A stretch of DNA of 64,000 bases from Sedimentitalea sp042687825 (GCF_042687825.1 NZ_JBHUQE010000016.1:1-64000), one strand, 5' to 3'; shown: positions 1-9,138, counted from the first letter of the stretch. Notes: generated by a model from the letters alone, not told the origin. Program-made: numbers and translations.

Positions 1-218
1 GCGCATAGGCCAGAGGGGAAGATTGCCGGTGCTCTGTTCCCGTGCATCCCCGGGAAAGCCTTTGGGGCGATGGCCGGGGTAAAGCGGCGGGGCGCTGGCG
101 ATCGACCTGTTCGCGGCGCTTGCGGATGCCGTCGGTGGATCGGGCGATGACCTCCCGGCGCGGGATCTCGCCGTTGTTTTCAAGGCGGGCGGACTGCATC
201 ATGCCGCGCCGGCGATTG

Positions 219-1304
219 TCAGAAAACGATCACGTTGCGTTTGGCGCCGCCGGTCTTTGTATCGGCAATCGCCTCGTTGATCTGCTCCAGCGTCCAGCGC
301 CCCGAGATCAGCTCGTCCAGCTTGAGCCGGCCCTGGCGGTACAGATCGACCATCCACGGGATGTCGCGCTGGATCACGCTGTCGCCCATCTTGGACCCGA
401 TCAGGCCCTGGCCCTGATAGGACATGCCCATGGGGTTGTAGCTGGCATTGGCCTCGGCATGGGGCATGCCGATCATGATCGCTTTGCCGCCCCAGCCCAG
501 GTAGCGGGGTGCTGCGTCATAGGCAGGCGCGGCGCCGACGGTGACCAGCACCACGTCGGCACCGCGCCCGCCCAGCGCCTGTCGCGCCGCTTTCCAGGGC
601 TTGGGATCGCTGGCCAGAACCCCGTCGGTGGCGCCAAAGCTTTTGGCGATGTCCAGCTTTTCCTCGGTCATGTCGACCGCCACGATGCGCCGGGCGCCGG
701 CGATGCGGGCACCCTGGATGGCGTTCAGCCCGACGCCGCCGGCGCCGATCACCACAACGTCCTGACCGGCGCGCAGTCCGGCCGTGTTGACCACCGCGCC
801 GACTCCGGTGATGACGCCGCAGGACAAGAGGCAGGCGGCCTCTTTGGACATGTCCGCCGGAATGCCCACGACCTGGCTGCGATGCACCACGACCTTTTCC
901 GCAAAGGCGCCGCAGGCCATCGCCTGCAACAGCGGCGTGCCATCGGTGGTGACGATCGGCCCGGCAACGTCGTCGCGCGGGGTTTCGCAGATGGTGGGCC
1001 GGCCGCTGGCGCAGGTAGGGCAGGTGCCGCAGGCGCGGATCAGGGTGACCACGACGCTGTCGCCGACGCTGAACCCGGTGTCGTCGCTGCCGGTGGCGGT
1101 GACAAGGCCCGCCGCCTCGTGGCCATAGACCGCCGGCAGATGCCCGCCCCAGGCGCCGTCTGCGTAAGAGATATCCGAATGGCAGATCGCCACCGCATCC
1201 AAGGTCACCTCGACTTCGGCGGGGCCGGGTGCCGCCAGCCGGATGTTCTCGATCATCAGCGGGGCGCCGAATTCCCGGCACACGGCGGCTTTTATGGTCT
1301 GCAT
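219..1304 (-). CDS. Zn-dependent alcohol dehydrogenase (MDR family)
   Basis: A 361-residue medium-chain dehydrogenase/reductase, expected to oxidise an alcohol with NAD(P)+ in the cytoplasm. Visible are the catalytic-zinc residues C41-H42 and the GHE motif at 61-63, four structural-zinc cysteines (C92, C95, C98, C106) and a Rossmann GAGGVG at 187-192. Length is normal for the class III/S-(hydroxymethyl)glutathione dehydrogenase branch. The ATG at 1304 has an AAAGGA ribosome site just upstream. It lies downstream of the MFS gene on the same strand, with an 86-bp gap. The substrate cannot be told from sequence; the neighbouring aromatic and ester catabolic genes suggest a role in the same degradative cluster, which is inference. 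Confidence 0.88.
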   Translation of the reverse strand: MQTIKAAVCREFGAPLMIENIRLAAPGPAEVEVTLDAVAICHSDISYADGAWGGHLPAVYGHEAAGLVTATGSDDTGFSVGDSVVVTLIRACGTCPTCASGRPTICETPRDDVAGPIVTTDGTPLLQAMACGAFAEKVVVHRSQVVGIPADMSKEAACLLSCGVITGVGAVVNTAGLRAGQDVVVIGAGGVGLNAIQGARIAGARRIVAVDMTEEKLDIAKSFGATDGVLASDPKPWKAARQALGGRGADVVLVTVGAAPAYDAAPRYLGWGGKAIMIGMPHAEANASYNPMGMSYQGQGLIGSKMGDSVIQRDIPWMVDLYRQGRLKLDELISGRWTLEQINEAIADTKTGGAKRNVIVF

Positions 1305-1390
1305 GCGTGGTCCTTTCGTCGGTTCCTGCGTTCAGCGTGGACCGGGGGCGGGGACACCGCAAGGCCGAAACCGCCATTTAACGGTCGCGA

Positions 1391-2590
1391 TCAACGCCGG
1401 ACTTGCCGCGCGCGCAGGAACAGTGCCAGCCCCAGCAACATCAGCAGCAACGAGACCAGAAACGGCGCGCCGGGAAAGTAGATCGCTGCCGCCCCGCCGG
1501 AAAAGACGGCAAAGACCGAGGTCATTATCAAGGGCGAAACCACCATTGACAGGGCGCCGATGCTGGTCAGCACCCCCTGCAACTCGCCCTGGGCATCGTC
1601 CGGCACCGCCTGGGACATGATGCCCTGCAGGGCCGGGGTGATCACAGCGCCCAGCGCGGTGATCGGCGTCAGGATCAGCGCCACGGTGCCGCTGGTGACA
1701 ACGGCGATGAGGCCAAACGCGATGGTGTCGAACACCAGGCCATAGACCACGGTGTTCCATTCGCCCAGCCAGCGCAGCACCAGCCGGATCAGCCCGCCCT
1801 GCACGATCGCCATCATGATGCCGAACAGCGCCAGTGACAGGCCGATCATCTGCGGCGACCAGCCGAACCGCTCCTGGGTAAAGAACGACCAGACCGCCGG
1901 GTAGACATGGATGGCCACCGAATAGACAAAATAGACCAGCAGCAGTCGGCCGATCCCGGGCAGGCGCGCCACGCTGCGAAAGGCGCCCAGCGGGTTGGCC
2001 CGGGCCCAGCGGAACGGACGCCGGATGCGGTCGGTCACGGTCTCGCGCAGCACCAACAGGCCGAACACGGTATTCAGCGCGGCCAGCCCGGCGGCGGCAT
2101 AGAACGGGGCGCGGGTGCCCAGCTCGCCCAGCAGGCCGCCGATCAGCGGCCCCAGCACAAAGCCCAGGCCAAAGGCGGCACCGATCAGCCCGAAATTGGC
2201 GGATTTCTCGCCCGGCGCCGAGATGTCCGCCATATAGGCGCTGGCGGTGGACTGGCTGGCGGCGGTGATGCCACCGACGACCCGGCCGGCCAGCAACAGC
2301 CAGATCGAGCCCGCCAGCGCCATGACCAGATAGTCCAGCGCCATCACCGTCAGCGAGATCAACAGGACGGGCCGGCGGCCGTAGCGGTCCGACAGATTGC
2401 CCAGAAGCGGGCTGAACAGAAACTGCATTACCGCGAAAACCGCCGACAGAACGCCGCCCCACAATGCCGCGGTGGCCAGCGAGCCACCCTGCACCTCGCG
2501 GATCAGGTCCGGCATCACCGGCATGATCAGCCCGATGCCCATGGCGTCCAGCAGGACTGTGACCAGAATGAAGAGAACGGGCAGGCGCAA
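1391..2590 (-). CDS. MFS transporter, TetA-like (DHA1) exporter
   Basis: A 399-residue integral membrane protein with about twelve hydrophobic segments. The loop 2-3 signature GNLSDRYGRRPVLL and the motif C-like GLGFVLGPLIGG mark it as a drug:H+ antiporter of the DHA1/TCR-TetA type. It starts with TTG at 2590; an AGGA box about 8 bp upstream supports this, and no closer ATG fits the first helix. It lies 56 bp after the pcaB stop, so it may be read from the same leftward transcript. TetA resemblance alone does not show tetracycline resistance; efflux of an aromatic or ester metabolite is equally possible. Confidence 0.85.
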   Translation of the reverse strand: MRLPVLFILVTVLLDAMGIGLIMPVMPDLIREVQGGSLATAALWGGVLSAVFAVMQFLFSPLLGNLSDRYGRRPVLLISLTVMALDYLVMALAGSIWLLLAGRVVGGITAASQSTASAYMADISAPGEKSANFGLIGAAFGLGFVLGPLIGGLLGELGTRAPFYAAAGLAALNTVFGLLVLRETVTDRIRRPFRWARANPLGAFRSVARLPGIGRLLLVYFVYSVAIHVYPAVWSFFTQERFGWSPQMIGLSLALFGIMMAIVQGGLIRLVLRWLGEWNTVVYGLVFDTIAFGLIAVVTSGTVALILTPITALGAVITPALQGIMSQAVPDDAQGELQGVLTSIGALSMVVSPLIMTSVFAVFSGGAAAIYFPGAPFLVSLLLMLLGLALFLRARQVRR

Positions 2591-2646
2591 CCGGAAATTC
2601 CTGTGCCGTTGGCGTCACTTAGGGATAGGGGCGCAACCGGAAAAAG

Positions 2647-3987
2647 TCACGCCGGACGCAAGAATGCCGTCGCGTCAGCGGCAAACCGGCGGGCCTGGGC
2701 AGGGGCCTGTCCCATTTGTTGTGCCGGGTCAAACAGGTCCGCCGCCTCCAGATCGGGATGATCGCGCGCCGCCAGATCGGCCAGCGGCGTCGCGCTGTCC
2801 AGGGCGGCGCGGCACAACGTTTTGACGGCGGCCTGTGCTGCCGGGCGGGGCATCCTGGCGGCCAGCGCGAAACTCAGCGCTTCGGCATGGATCAGGCCCT
2901 GATGCGCCGACAACGCAGCGGCCATTCTCGCGGAGTCCGGGTTGATGGCGGCGCAGAGCGGTCCGGCGGTCTGAACCGCCGCTGCCGCCGCCAGCACGAT
3001 CTGCGGCAGGGCCATCCATTCGGTGAACCAGGCCGCCCCGTCGCGTTGTTGCCGCGGCATCGCGGCGCCCTGCAGCACCGCCTGCTGCCCGGCGGTCTGG
3101 CGGGCCAGCGCCACCAGCACCGCGGCGCCGACCGGGTTCTGTTTCTGCGGCATGGTCGACGAGGCGCCCGCCCGGTCCAGCGTGATCTCGCCGATATCCG
3201 ATTGTACCATCAGAGCGACGTCTTCGCCGAGCTTGCCCAGCGCCAGCGTCAATCGGGTCAGCCAGTCCGCCAGCCGCAGGATCGGAGTGCGGTCATTGTG
3301 CCAGCTGCGCCCCGGATCCCCGAGGTTCAGCGCCAGCGCCAGTTCGCCGCGCAAAGCACCGGCGTCGGGACCCAGCGCAGCGGCGGTGCCGGCGGCTCCG
3401 GACAGCGCCACCAGCAGGCAGGTTTCGCGCAGCCCGGGCAGTTCGCCGGCCAGCGCAAGCAGCGGGGCGCCCCATTCCGCGGCCACCGCGCCGAAACTGG
3501 TCGGCGTAGCGTGCTGGCCATAGGTGCGCGCCGCCATCGGCAGGACGGCATGGCGGGCGGCGAGCCCCGCCAAGGTTCGCAATACCGGGCGCAGATCCGT
3601 CTCGATCAGCGCCAGCGCCTGACGCAGGCGCAGCATCAGCGCGCTGTCGATGATGTCCTGCGACGTAGCGCCCCAATGCACGAACTGCGCATGTTCGGGA
3701 GCCTGCATGCCGTCGCGAAGGGCCGCGATCAGACCCGGAACGCTGACCCCGTTGCTGCCGGTCGCCGCGGCCAGGTTTGCCGCGTCGATCTGCACTTCCA
3801 TGGTCGCCCGCGCGATCGCGGCGGCGCTTTCGGGCGGAATGATCGACCGGGCACCCTGCACCCGGGCCAATGCGCCCTCGACCAGCAGCATCGCGCGGAT
3901 TTCGGCGCTGTCGGTGAACAGCCGACCGACCTCGCCGGTGGGAAACAGGCGGGCATAGAGGCTGCTGTCAAATACCGACCCGGCCAT
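2647..3987 (-). CDS. pcaB: 3-carboxy-cis,cis-muconate cycloisomerase
   Basis: A 446-residue member of the fumarase/aspartase superfamily. The superfamily signature appears as GASSTMPQKQNP, and the N-terminus (SLYARLFPTGEVGRLF) matches the PcaB group of the protocatechuate branch of the beta-ketoadipate pathway. It converts 3-carboxymuconate to 4-carboxymuconolactone in the cytoplasm. The ATG at 3987 shares its A with the TGA of the upstream hydrolase, so translational coupling is likely; a GTG one codon earlier is a less likely start. No pcaG, pcaH, pcaC or pcaQ occurs in the window, so the rest of the pathway must lie elsewhere. Confidence 0.87.
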   Translation of the reverse strand: MAGSVFDSSLYARLFPTGEVGRLFTDSAEIRAMLLVEGALARVQGARSIIPPESAAAIARATMEVQIDAANLAAATGSNGVSVPGLIAALRDGMQAPEHAQFVHWGATSQDIIDSALMLRLRQALALIETDLRPVLRTLAGLAARHAVLPMAARTYGQHATPTSFGAVAAEWGAPLLALAGELPGLRETCLLVALSGAAGTAAALGPDAGALRGELALALNLGDPGRSWHNDRTPILRLADWLTRLTLALGKLGEDVALMVQSDIGEITLDRAGASSTMPQKQNPVGAAVLVALARQTAGQQAVLQGAAMPRQQRDGAAWFTEWMALPQIVLAAAAAVQTAGPLCAAINPDSARMAAALSAHQGLIHAEALSFALAARMPRPAAQAAVKTLCRAALDSATPLADLAARDHPDLEAADLFDPAQQMGQAPAQARRFAADATAFLRPA

Positions 3988-4700
3988 CACAAGCGCCCCG
4001 CGATGGTGTTCAGCATCGCCGCCAGACCAGCCGGGTCCGAAAAGAACGGCGAATGCGCGCTGTCCATCTGATAGAGCCGGTCGGCGGGCCAGTCGCGGGT
4101 CATCTCGCTCTGGTATTCCGGGGGAATGGTGCGGTCCCGGGCGCAGCGGATATAGGCCTTGGGCACCGAGGCGAAACGTGCCGAGACGAACAGCGGCGTG
4201 GTTTGCGGCGCGATGATCTGGGGCTGCAGCCGGTTCAGCGCATAGGCGATGCTGTCGGGCGGGCAGTCGTGGTAAAAGGTTTCGACCGCGCGCGAAGGCA
4301 GTACCGAACAGCTCAGCCCGTCCGGATCGCGCTGGATCGCCGGCAACAGCGGCTGTTCCTTGGCCGCCTTGCGCATGTCGACCAGCGACAGGCCCGAAAC
4401 CGGCACATAGGCGCAGAGATAGATCAGGGCGCGCATTGCCCGGGGGTCGGCCTCGGCGGCGGCGGAAATCGGATAGCCGCCCCAGGAATGACCGACCACG
4501 ATGGTCTGCGGTGTGCTGGCCGCCAGAACCGCGTCGCGGCAGCCCGCCAGCGTTTGCTGTTCGGGCGGCGTGTGGTCCTGCCCGTGGCCGGGCAGGTCGA
4601 TGGCGCGCGCCATATGGCCCCGCGCCGTCAGCGCCGGAATCAGGTCACGCCAGCACCAGGCGCCATGAAACGAGCCGTGAACCAGCAGAAAATCAGCCAT
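3987..4700 (-). CDS. alpha/beta hydrolase, methylesterase-like
   Basis: A 237-residue alpha/beta hydrolase, shorter than most because its cap is small. Visible are the oxyanion segment LVHGSFHGAWCW near the start, the nucleophile elbow GHSWGG, an acid in CARDRTIP and the catalytic His in DSAHSPFF. This layout resembles the EstC/salicylate-esterase and hydroxynitrile-lyase-like esterases. The ATG at 4700 was chosen because the hydrolase fold begins there. It overlaps the pcaD-like gene by 8 bp and is coupled to pcaB. A role in releasing an aromatic acid from an ester before ring cleavage is plausible but inferred from context only. Confidence 0.75.
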   Translation of the reverse strand: MADFLLVHGSFHGAWCWRDLIPALTARGHMARAIDLPGHGQDHTPPEQQTLAGCRDAVLAASTPQTIVVGHSWGGYPISAAAEADPRAMRALIYLCAYVPVSGLSLVDMRKAAKEQPLLPAIQRDPDGLSCSVLPSRAVETFYHDCPPDSIAYALNRLQPQIIAPQTTPLFVSARFASVPKAYIRCARDRTIPPEYQSEMTRDWPADRLYQMDSAHSPFFSDPAGLAAMLNTIAGRL

Positions 4701-5517
4701 TTTTTTCCTCGCTCTGCGGGCCGGAGCCCGGCACATGACCGATCCCGGTCAGAAAATCACCCAGAATTTGCGCATATTCGCCGGGCCGCTCGACACAGGG
4801 CAGGTGACCCGCGCCGCGGATCAAGTGGAATTGCGCCCCCGGCACCAGATCGACCGTTTCGCGCACCAGATCGGGCGGCGTGGCACCGTCGCGGTCGCCG
4901 GCAATGCCCAGCACCGGCAGGCGCAGACCGCTGGTCGGGGTATAGAAATCCGCCCCCGAGATCGCCGCCGCGCAACCGGCATAACCCTGCGCCGGCTGAC
5001 GCACCAACATGTTGCGCCACAGGGTCAGGTCGGGGCGGTCGCGAAAGCCCGGGCTGAACCAGCGCTGCATCACCGCGTCCGCCAGGCTGTCCAGACCGCC
5101 GGCCTGGATCGCGGCAATCCGCTCGGTCCACATCTGCGCCGTGCCGATCCGTGCGGCGGTATTGGACAGGACCAGTGCGCGCACCAGATCCAGGCGCTTG
5201 ACCGCCAGACCCTGGGCGATCATGCCGCCGATGGACAGGCCGACGAACACGCAATCGCGCACCTGCAGATGATCCAGAAGGCGTTCGGCATCGCGCACCA
5301 GCCCGCCCATCGCATAGGGCGGCGGCGGGGCGTCCGACAGGCCGTGCCCGCGCAGGTCATAGCGGATGATCTTCAGCCCGGCGGGCAACAGGGGCAGCAC
5401 CGCGTCCCACAGGCGCAGATCGGTGCCCAGCGAATTGGCAAAGACCAGCGGCGCGCCATCCGGGTCACCGTCGATGCGATAATGTATCCGGACCCCGTCC
5501 AGATCGGCGATATGCAT
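4693..5517 (-). CDS. pcaD: 3-oxoadipate enol-lactonase (PcaD-like)
   Basis: A 274-residue alpha/beta hydrolase. It has the PcaD-type opening (G-IHYRIDGDPDGAP, then FANSLGTDLRLWD), the nucleophile elbow GLSIGG, an Asp in GIAGDRDG and a His in GAGHLPCVE. PcaD hydrolyses 3-oxoadipate enol-lactone to 3-oxoadipate. The ATG at 5517 is preceded by a strong AAGGAGG site, which rules out the longer frame. The 30-residue polar tail after the last helix overlaps the next gene by 8 bp. With pcaB two genes downstream, a beta-ketoadipate function is likely; substrate choice within this family is hard to prove from sequence. Confidence 0.78.
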   Translation of the reverse strand: MHIADLDGVRIHYRIDGDPDGAPLVFANSLGTDLRLWDAVLPLLPAGLKIIRYDLRGHGLSDAPPPPYAMGGLVRDAERLLDHLQVRDCVFVGLSIGGMIAQGLAVKRLDLVRALVLSNTAARIGTAQMWTERIAAIQAGGLDSLADAVMQRWFSPGFRDRPDLTLWRNMLVRQPAQGYAGCAAAISGADFYTPTSGLRLPVLGIAGDRDGATPPDLVRETVDLVPGAQFHLIRGAGHLPCVERPGEYAQILGDFLTGIGHVPGSGPQSEEKNG

Positions 5518-5554
5518 GGTGGCACCCTCCTTTTCCGGCTGCGGCGGTGTCGGC

Positions 5555-6532
5555 CTACCCGTCCCCCGGAACCAGGGCGGTGCGGAACGTTCCGGCATCG
5601 ACATTACCGCCGGTGGTGACGACAATGACCGCATCGCCCGTCACCTGTTCCGGCAGGAACAGGGCCGCGGCTAGCGCCACGGCGCCGCCCGGTTCCAGCA
5701 CGATCTTGAGCCGGGAAAAGGCCAGCGCCACGGCCCGCATGGCCTGATCCTCTGTCACCACCAGTCCCGGGCCGCAGAGACGCTGCATGATCGGAAAGGT
5801 GATGGCCCCTGGCTGCGGTGTGATGATGGCGTCGCACAGGCTGCCGGACAGCCGGTCGTTGCGCCGGATTTCGCCGCTGGCCAGGGACCGCGTGACATCG
5901 TCAAAGCCCTCGGGTTCGACCGGGCGCACCCGCAGGCCGGGCGCGTGCCCTTCGAGCGCCAGGGCGATGCCCGAGGTCAGCCCGCCGCCGCCACAACAGA
6001 CCAGAACGTCGCCCACGGTCACACCGGCCGCGGTCGCCTGTTCGGCGATTTCCAACCCGACCGTGCCCTGACCCGCGATGACCTGCGGTTCGTCAAAGGG
6101 TTTGATCAGGGTCAGACCGCGCTCGGCAGCCAGACGGTCGCCTATGGCGTCGCGGTCCTCGTTGGCGCGGTCGTACAGGATGACCTCGGCGCCCAGGGCC
6201 CGGGTGTTGTCGATTTTGGTTTTCGGGGCATCCGAGGGCATGATGATGACTGCGGCGGTGCCATGGCCCCGGGCAGCCAGTGCGACTCCCTGGGCATGGT
6301 TGCCGCTGGAAAAGGCGATGACGCCGCGGGCGCGCGCATCCGGTGCCAGCGCCGACAGGGCCGACCAGCCGCCACGGAACTTGAAGCTGCCGGTATGCTG
6401 CAGGCATTCCGGTTTCACCAGCACCCGGCGCCCGGCCATCTCGTCCAAAAACGGCGAGGACAAAAGAGGCGTGCGCCGGACATGCCCGTGCAGGCGCCCG
6501 GCCGCGGCCTCGATCATCGCCAGGTTGCTCAT
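5555..6532 (-). CDS. PLP-dependent threonine/serine dehydratase family protein
   Basis: A 325-residue fold-type II pyridoxal-phosphate enzyme. The Schiff-base lysine lies in TGSFKFRGG, the substrate-binding loop is SSGNHAQG, and the phosphate-binding glycine loop is CCGGGGLTSG. There is no C-terminal ACT regulatory domain, so it belongs with catabolic threonine dehydratases, serine racemases and 3-hydroxyaspartate ammonia-lyases rather than with biosynthetic IlvA. The ATG at 6532 overlaps the TGA of the upstream hydrolase by 4 bp. It would release ammonia from a hydroxy-amino acid. Which amino acid it uses is not resolved. Confidence 0.82.
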   Translation of the reverse strand: MSNLAMIEAAAGRLHGHVRRTPLLSSPFLDEMAGRRVLVKPECLQHTGSFKFRGGWSALSALAPDARARGVIAFSSGNHAQGVALAARGHGTAAVIIMPSDAPKTKIDNTRALGAEVILYDRANEDRDAIGDRLAAERGLTLIKPFDEPQVIAGQGTVGLEIAEQATAAGVTVGDVLVCCGGGGLTSGIALALEGHAPGLRVRPVEPEGFDDVTRSLASGEIRRNDRLSGSLCDAIITPQPGAITFPIMQRLCGPGLVVTEDQAMRAVALAFSRLKIVLEPGGAVALAAALFLPEQVTGDAVIVVTTGGNVDAGTFRTALVPGDG

Positions 6533-7359
6533 GCGCTTTGCTCGAGCACGCGGTGAATCAGCGACAGGCTCTCGGGTTCGTCCAGCAGCGGTACATGGCC
6601 CCGGTCGGGCACGGTTGCGGCGATCAGATCCGGGTGGCGGGCCTGCATCTCGGTCAGAGTCTCGGGCAGCAGGATGTCGGAATTGGCACCGCGCAGCACA
6701 CCGGTCGGAAGCGGTTTCAGCGCCTCAAAGACCGGCCACAGATCGGGCGGCGGTCCGGCTGCGGCCTGGGCTAGCAACGCATCGCGCAGCCGCGCGTCAT
6801 AGCGCAGGGCCAGACCTTCCCCGGCGGGCGTGAACTGGGCCTCGGCCATCGCGCGCCAGACCGCCGGGGACAGGCCGGGAAACTGGGCGCCTTGCACCGA
6901 TTGCAACGCGCCGGCGGCGGCCTGCAGCGTTTTCGCGTTGGGCGGTTTGCCGACATATTCCATGATCCGGGCGATGCCCTCGGCGCTGACATGCGGGCCG
7001 ACATCGTTCAGGATCACGCCGGCCAGCCGGTCGGGCACGGTTGCCGCCATCACCATGGCGATCAGCCCGCCGCGTGACGTGCCCAGAACGGTGACCCGGT
7101 CCAGCCCCAGATGATCCAGCAGTTCGACCACGTCCTGCGCCTCGCGGCCGACATTGTAGCTGTTGAAATCGGCGGCATGGTCCGATTGCCCGCGGCCGCG
7201 ATAATCCAGCGTGATCATCCGCAGATGCCGCATATGCGGCGCCAGAAAGTCGAAATCGCGGCTGTTGCGGGTCAGGCCGGACAGGCACAGCAGCGGCTGG
7301 CCCTGTCCGGTATCCTCGAAATGCAGGTTCAACCCGTCTGAAGTCTTGAAAGTGGTCAT
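6529..7359 (-). CDS. alpha/beta hydrolase
   Basis: A 276-residue alpha/beta hydrolase. After a short N-terminus come the oxyanion region CLSGLTRNSRDF, a conserved DYRGRGQSD segment, the nucleophile elbow GTSRGG and a C-terminal His in DRGHVPLLDE. These fit the esterase/enol-lactonase/haloperoxidase-like group; the Arg after the Ser is common in that group. It overlaps both neighbours by 4 bp (ATGA junctions), so it is the middle of a HAD - hydrolase - dehydratase operon. It is the third alpha/beta hydrolase in 4 kb, and no specific substrate can be assigned. Confidence 0.8.
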   Translation of the reverse strand: MTTFKTSDGLNLHFEDTGQGQPLLCLSGLTRNSRDFDFLAPHMRHLRMITLDYRGRGQSDHAADFNSYNVGREAQDVVELLDHLGLDRVTVLGTSRGGLIAMVMAATVPDRLAGVILNDVGPHVSAEGIARIMEYVGKPPNAKTLQAAAGALQSVQGAQFPGLSPAVWRAMAEAQFTPAGEGLALRYDARLRDALLAQAAAGPPPDLWPVFEALKPLPTGVLRGANSDILLPETLTEMQARHPDLIAATVPDRGHVPLLDEPESLSLIHRVLEQSA

Positions 7360-8045
7360 GTTTTTCGTACCAGGTCAGGAATTGCCGTCAGGTCGGTCAG
7401 GATATGGGGCGGCGTCCACGGCAGGCGGTCGACCGGTTCCTGGGCGCGGTTGACCCAAACGGTGGTGAATCCGTAGCCGGTTGCGCAGCCCGCGTCCCAT
7501 CCGTTGGACGAGACGAACAGCACCGCGTCGCGGGCGCAGCCGAACCGTTCACCGACCAGGTCGTAGACCGCCGCGGCGGGTTTGAAGACGCCGACGCTTT
7601 CCACCGACAGCACATCGTCCAGCAGGTCGCCGATGCCGGCCGACCGGACCGCCCCGTCCAGCATTCGGGGCGCCCCGTTGGACAGGATCGCGGTGTTCAG
7701 CCCCGCGGATTTCAGCGTCGCAAGCATCGCGGGCACTTCGGGATAGGCCTGCAATTCCCAATAAAGATCCAGGAGCCGCTGGCGCAGTGCTGTATCGCCC
7801 TGCAGGCCGGTGGCCTCCAGCGCCCAGTCCAGCCCGTTCTGGGTAACCTCCCAGAAATCGCAATGGGCCCCTGCCACGGCGCGCAGCCAGGAATATTGCA
7901 GCTGTTTCAGGCGCCACAGCTCGGAAACCCGCTGCCAGCGCGATCCGAAATCGCCAAAGCCCGGCTCCTGTGCCGCCAGTCGCGCCGCCGAGGCGACATC
8001 GAACAGCGTGCCATAGGCATCAAAGACACAGGTGGTAATCGGCAT
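7356..8045 (-). CDS. haloacid dehalogenase, type II
   Basis: A 229-residue HAD-superfamily protein. Motif I is FDAYGTLFD with the nucleophilic Asp, motif II Ser-Asn is in ILSNGAP, motif III Lys is in GVFKPAAAVY, and motif IV is the SSNGWD segment typical of L-2-haloacid dehalogenases (the SSNxWD form). This predicts hydrolysis of 2-haloalkanoic acids to 2-hydroxy acids. The ATG at 8045 precedes motif I by six codons; the longer frame upstream has no homology-like content. It is the first gene of the leftward operon. Some SSNxWD proteins lack known haloacid activity, so the substrate is tentative. Confidence 0.83.
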   Translation of the reverse strand: MPITTCVFDAYGTLFDVASAARLAAQEPGFGDFGSRWQRVSELWRLKQLQYSWLRAVAGAHCDFWEVTQNGLDWALEATGLQGDTALRQRLLDLYWELQAYPEVPAMLATLKSAGLNTAILSNGAPRMLDGAVRSAGIGDLLDDVLSVESVGVFKPAAAVYDLVGERFGCARDAVLFVSSNGWDAGCATGYGFTTVWVNRAQEPVDRLPWTPPHILTDLTAIPDLVRKT

Positions 8046-8162
8046 GCGTGGAACCCCGTTTTGCCGCAGACTGGCACAGGCGCCGGACGGGGAAAAGACG
8101 GCGGTGATGATTTTGTCGGCAATTTCGGGCATACTGGCGCTGTCGCGTGCAAGGAGAGACCG

Positions 8163-8552
8163 ATGTCCTATATTCACGGTGCCATCTGGTGGAGCGAATT
8201 GACCACCCGGGATGTTGATGCCGCGCAGGCCTATTACCGGCGTATCTGCGGCTGGCGTTTTTCGGTGACGCCGGCCGCCGATGGCGGGGATTACTTTGTC
8301 GCCCATCTGGGCGATCAGCCGGTGGCCGGGCTGCTGGATCTGGCGCTGTTGCCAGATCACGAGGACACGCCGGCGCAATGGGTCACCTATATTGCCGTTG
8401 ACGATATCGACGAGGCGCTGACCCGGACCCGGGCTGCCGGCGGGCAGGTGCTGCGCGAAGGGTTCGACGTGCCCGATGTGGGCCGCATCGCCATGGTGCA
8501 GGATTCCGTCGGTGCGCTGCTGGGGCTGATCCGTCCGGTCAGACCCGGCTGA
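8163..8552 (+). CDS. VOC family (glyoxalase-like) protein
   Basis: A 129-residue vicinal-oxygen-chelate protein with one beta-alpha-beta-beta-beta pair of modules. The first (WSELTTRDVDAAQAYYRRICGW) and second (YIAVDDIDEALTRTRAAGGQV) show the usual helix patterns. The ATG at 8163 follows an AAGGAGA site. Members bind a metal and act as lyases, dioxygenases or resistance proteins. It is transcribed away from the HAD operon, and the roughly 117 bp between them must hold both promoters. The specific reaction is unknown. Confidence 0.78.
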   Translation: MSYIHGAIWWSELTTRDVDAAQAYYRRICGWRFSVTPAADGGDYFVAHLGDQPVAGLLDLALLPDHEDTPAQWVTYIAVDDIDEALTRTRAAGGQVLREGFDVPDVGRIAMVQDSVGALLGLIRPVRPG

Positions 8553-8706
8553 GACGGCCGCCCGTTGGCAGCGCGCATATTAGCCGGGCGCCGGAGCGGG
8601 CGAGGTCGACTTTACATCCCGTGCCAGACCTGTAGGGTGCGTTGATCGGAGTACCCGCGCAGATACGCGGCCTCTGCCCGGCAACCCCCCAACAGATTGG
8701 ACAGAT

Positions 8707-9138
8707 ATGACCCAGGTCAAAACCGGCGACACCGTGCGCATTCACTATACCGGCACCCTGCTGGACGGCAGCACGTTCGACAGCTCCGAGGGGCGCGACC
8801 CTCTGGAATTCCAGGTCGGGTCCGGTCAGATCATCCCGGGTCTGGATGCGGCCCTGCCGGGCATGGCGGTCGGGGACAAGAAAACCGTCAATGTTCCCTG
8901 TGATCAGGCCTATGGCCCAATCCAGCCGGGCATGCGCCAGGCCGTCCCGCGCAGCAACATCCCGGCCGAAATCCCGCTGGAAGTCGGCCTGCAGCTGCAG
9001 GCGCAGTCCTCCGAGGGTCAGACCGTGCCGGTGACGGTGGTCGAGATCAGCGATGACGAAGTCACCCTGGACGGCAACCACCCGCTGGCTGGTCAGGACC
9101 TGACCTTTGCCATCGAGCTGGTGTCGATCGCGGAATAA
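8707..9138 (+). CDS. FKBP-type peptidyl-prolyl cis-trans isomerase (SlyD/SlpA-like)
   Basis: A 143-residue FKBP. It begins with KTGDTVRIHYTGTLLDGSTFDSS and continues FQVGSGQIIPGLDAALPGM, the core FKBP strands and active site. Residues about 65-120 form the inserted chaperone-like flap domain of the SlyD/SlpA group, but the His-rich metal-binding tail of SlyD is absent. It has no signal peptide, so a cytosolic foldase is expected. It is the last chromosomal gene before the mobile element, with 285 bp of non-coding DNA between its stop and the att array. Confidence 0.87.
   Translation: MTQVKTGDTVRIHYTGTLLDGSTFDSSEGRDPLEFQVGSGQIIPGLDAALPGMAVGDKKTVNVPCDQAYGPIQPGMRQAVPRSNIPAEIPLEVGLQLQAQSSEGQTVPVTVVEISDDEVTLDGNHPLAGQDLTFAIELVSIAE

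Noticed and set aside
1..218. Leftward open frame from an ATG at 203/200 to the window edge
   Set aside because: The translation is basic and low in hydrophobic residues, without family-like patterns or a ribosome site, so no gene is claimed; the edge may hide a real one.
1391..2590. Tetracycline-resistance gene
   Set aside because: General DHA1/TetA likeness is clear, but many exporters share it and no tetR-like regulator is adjacent.
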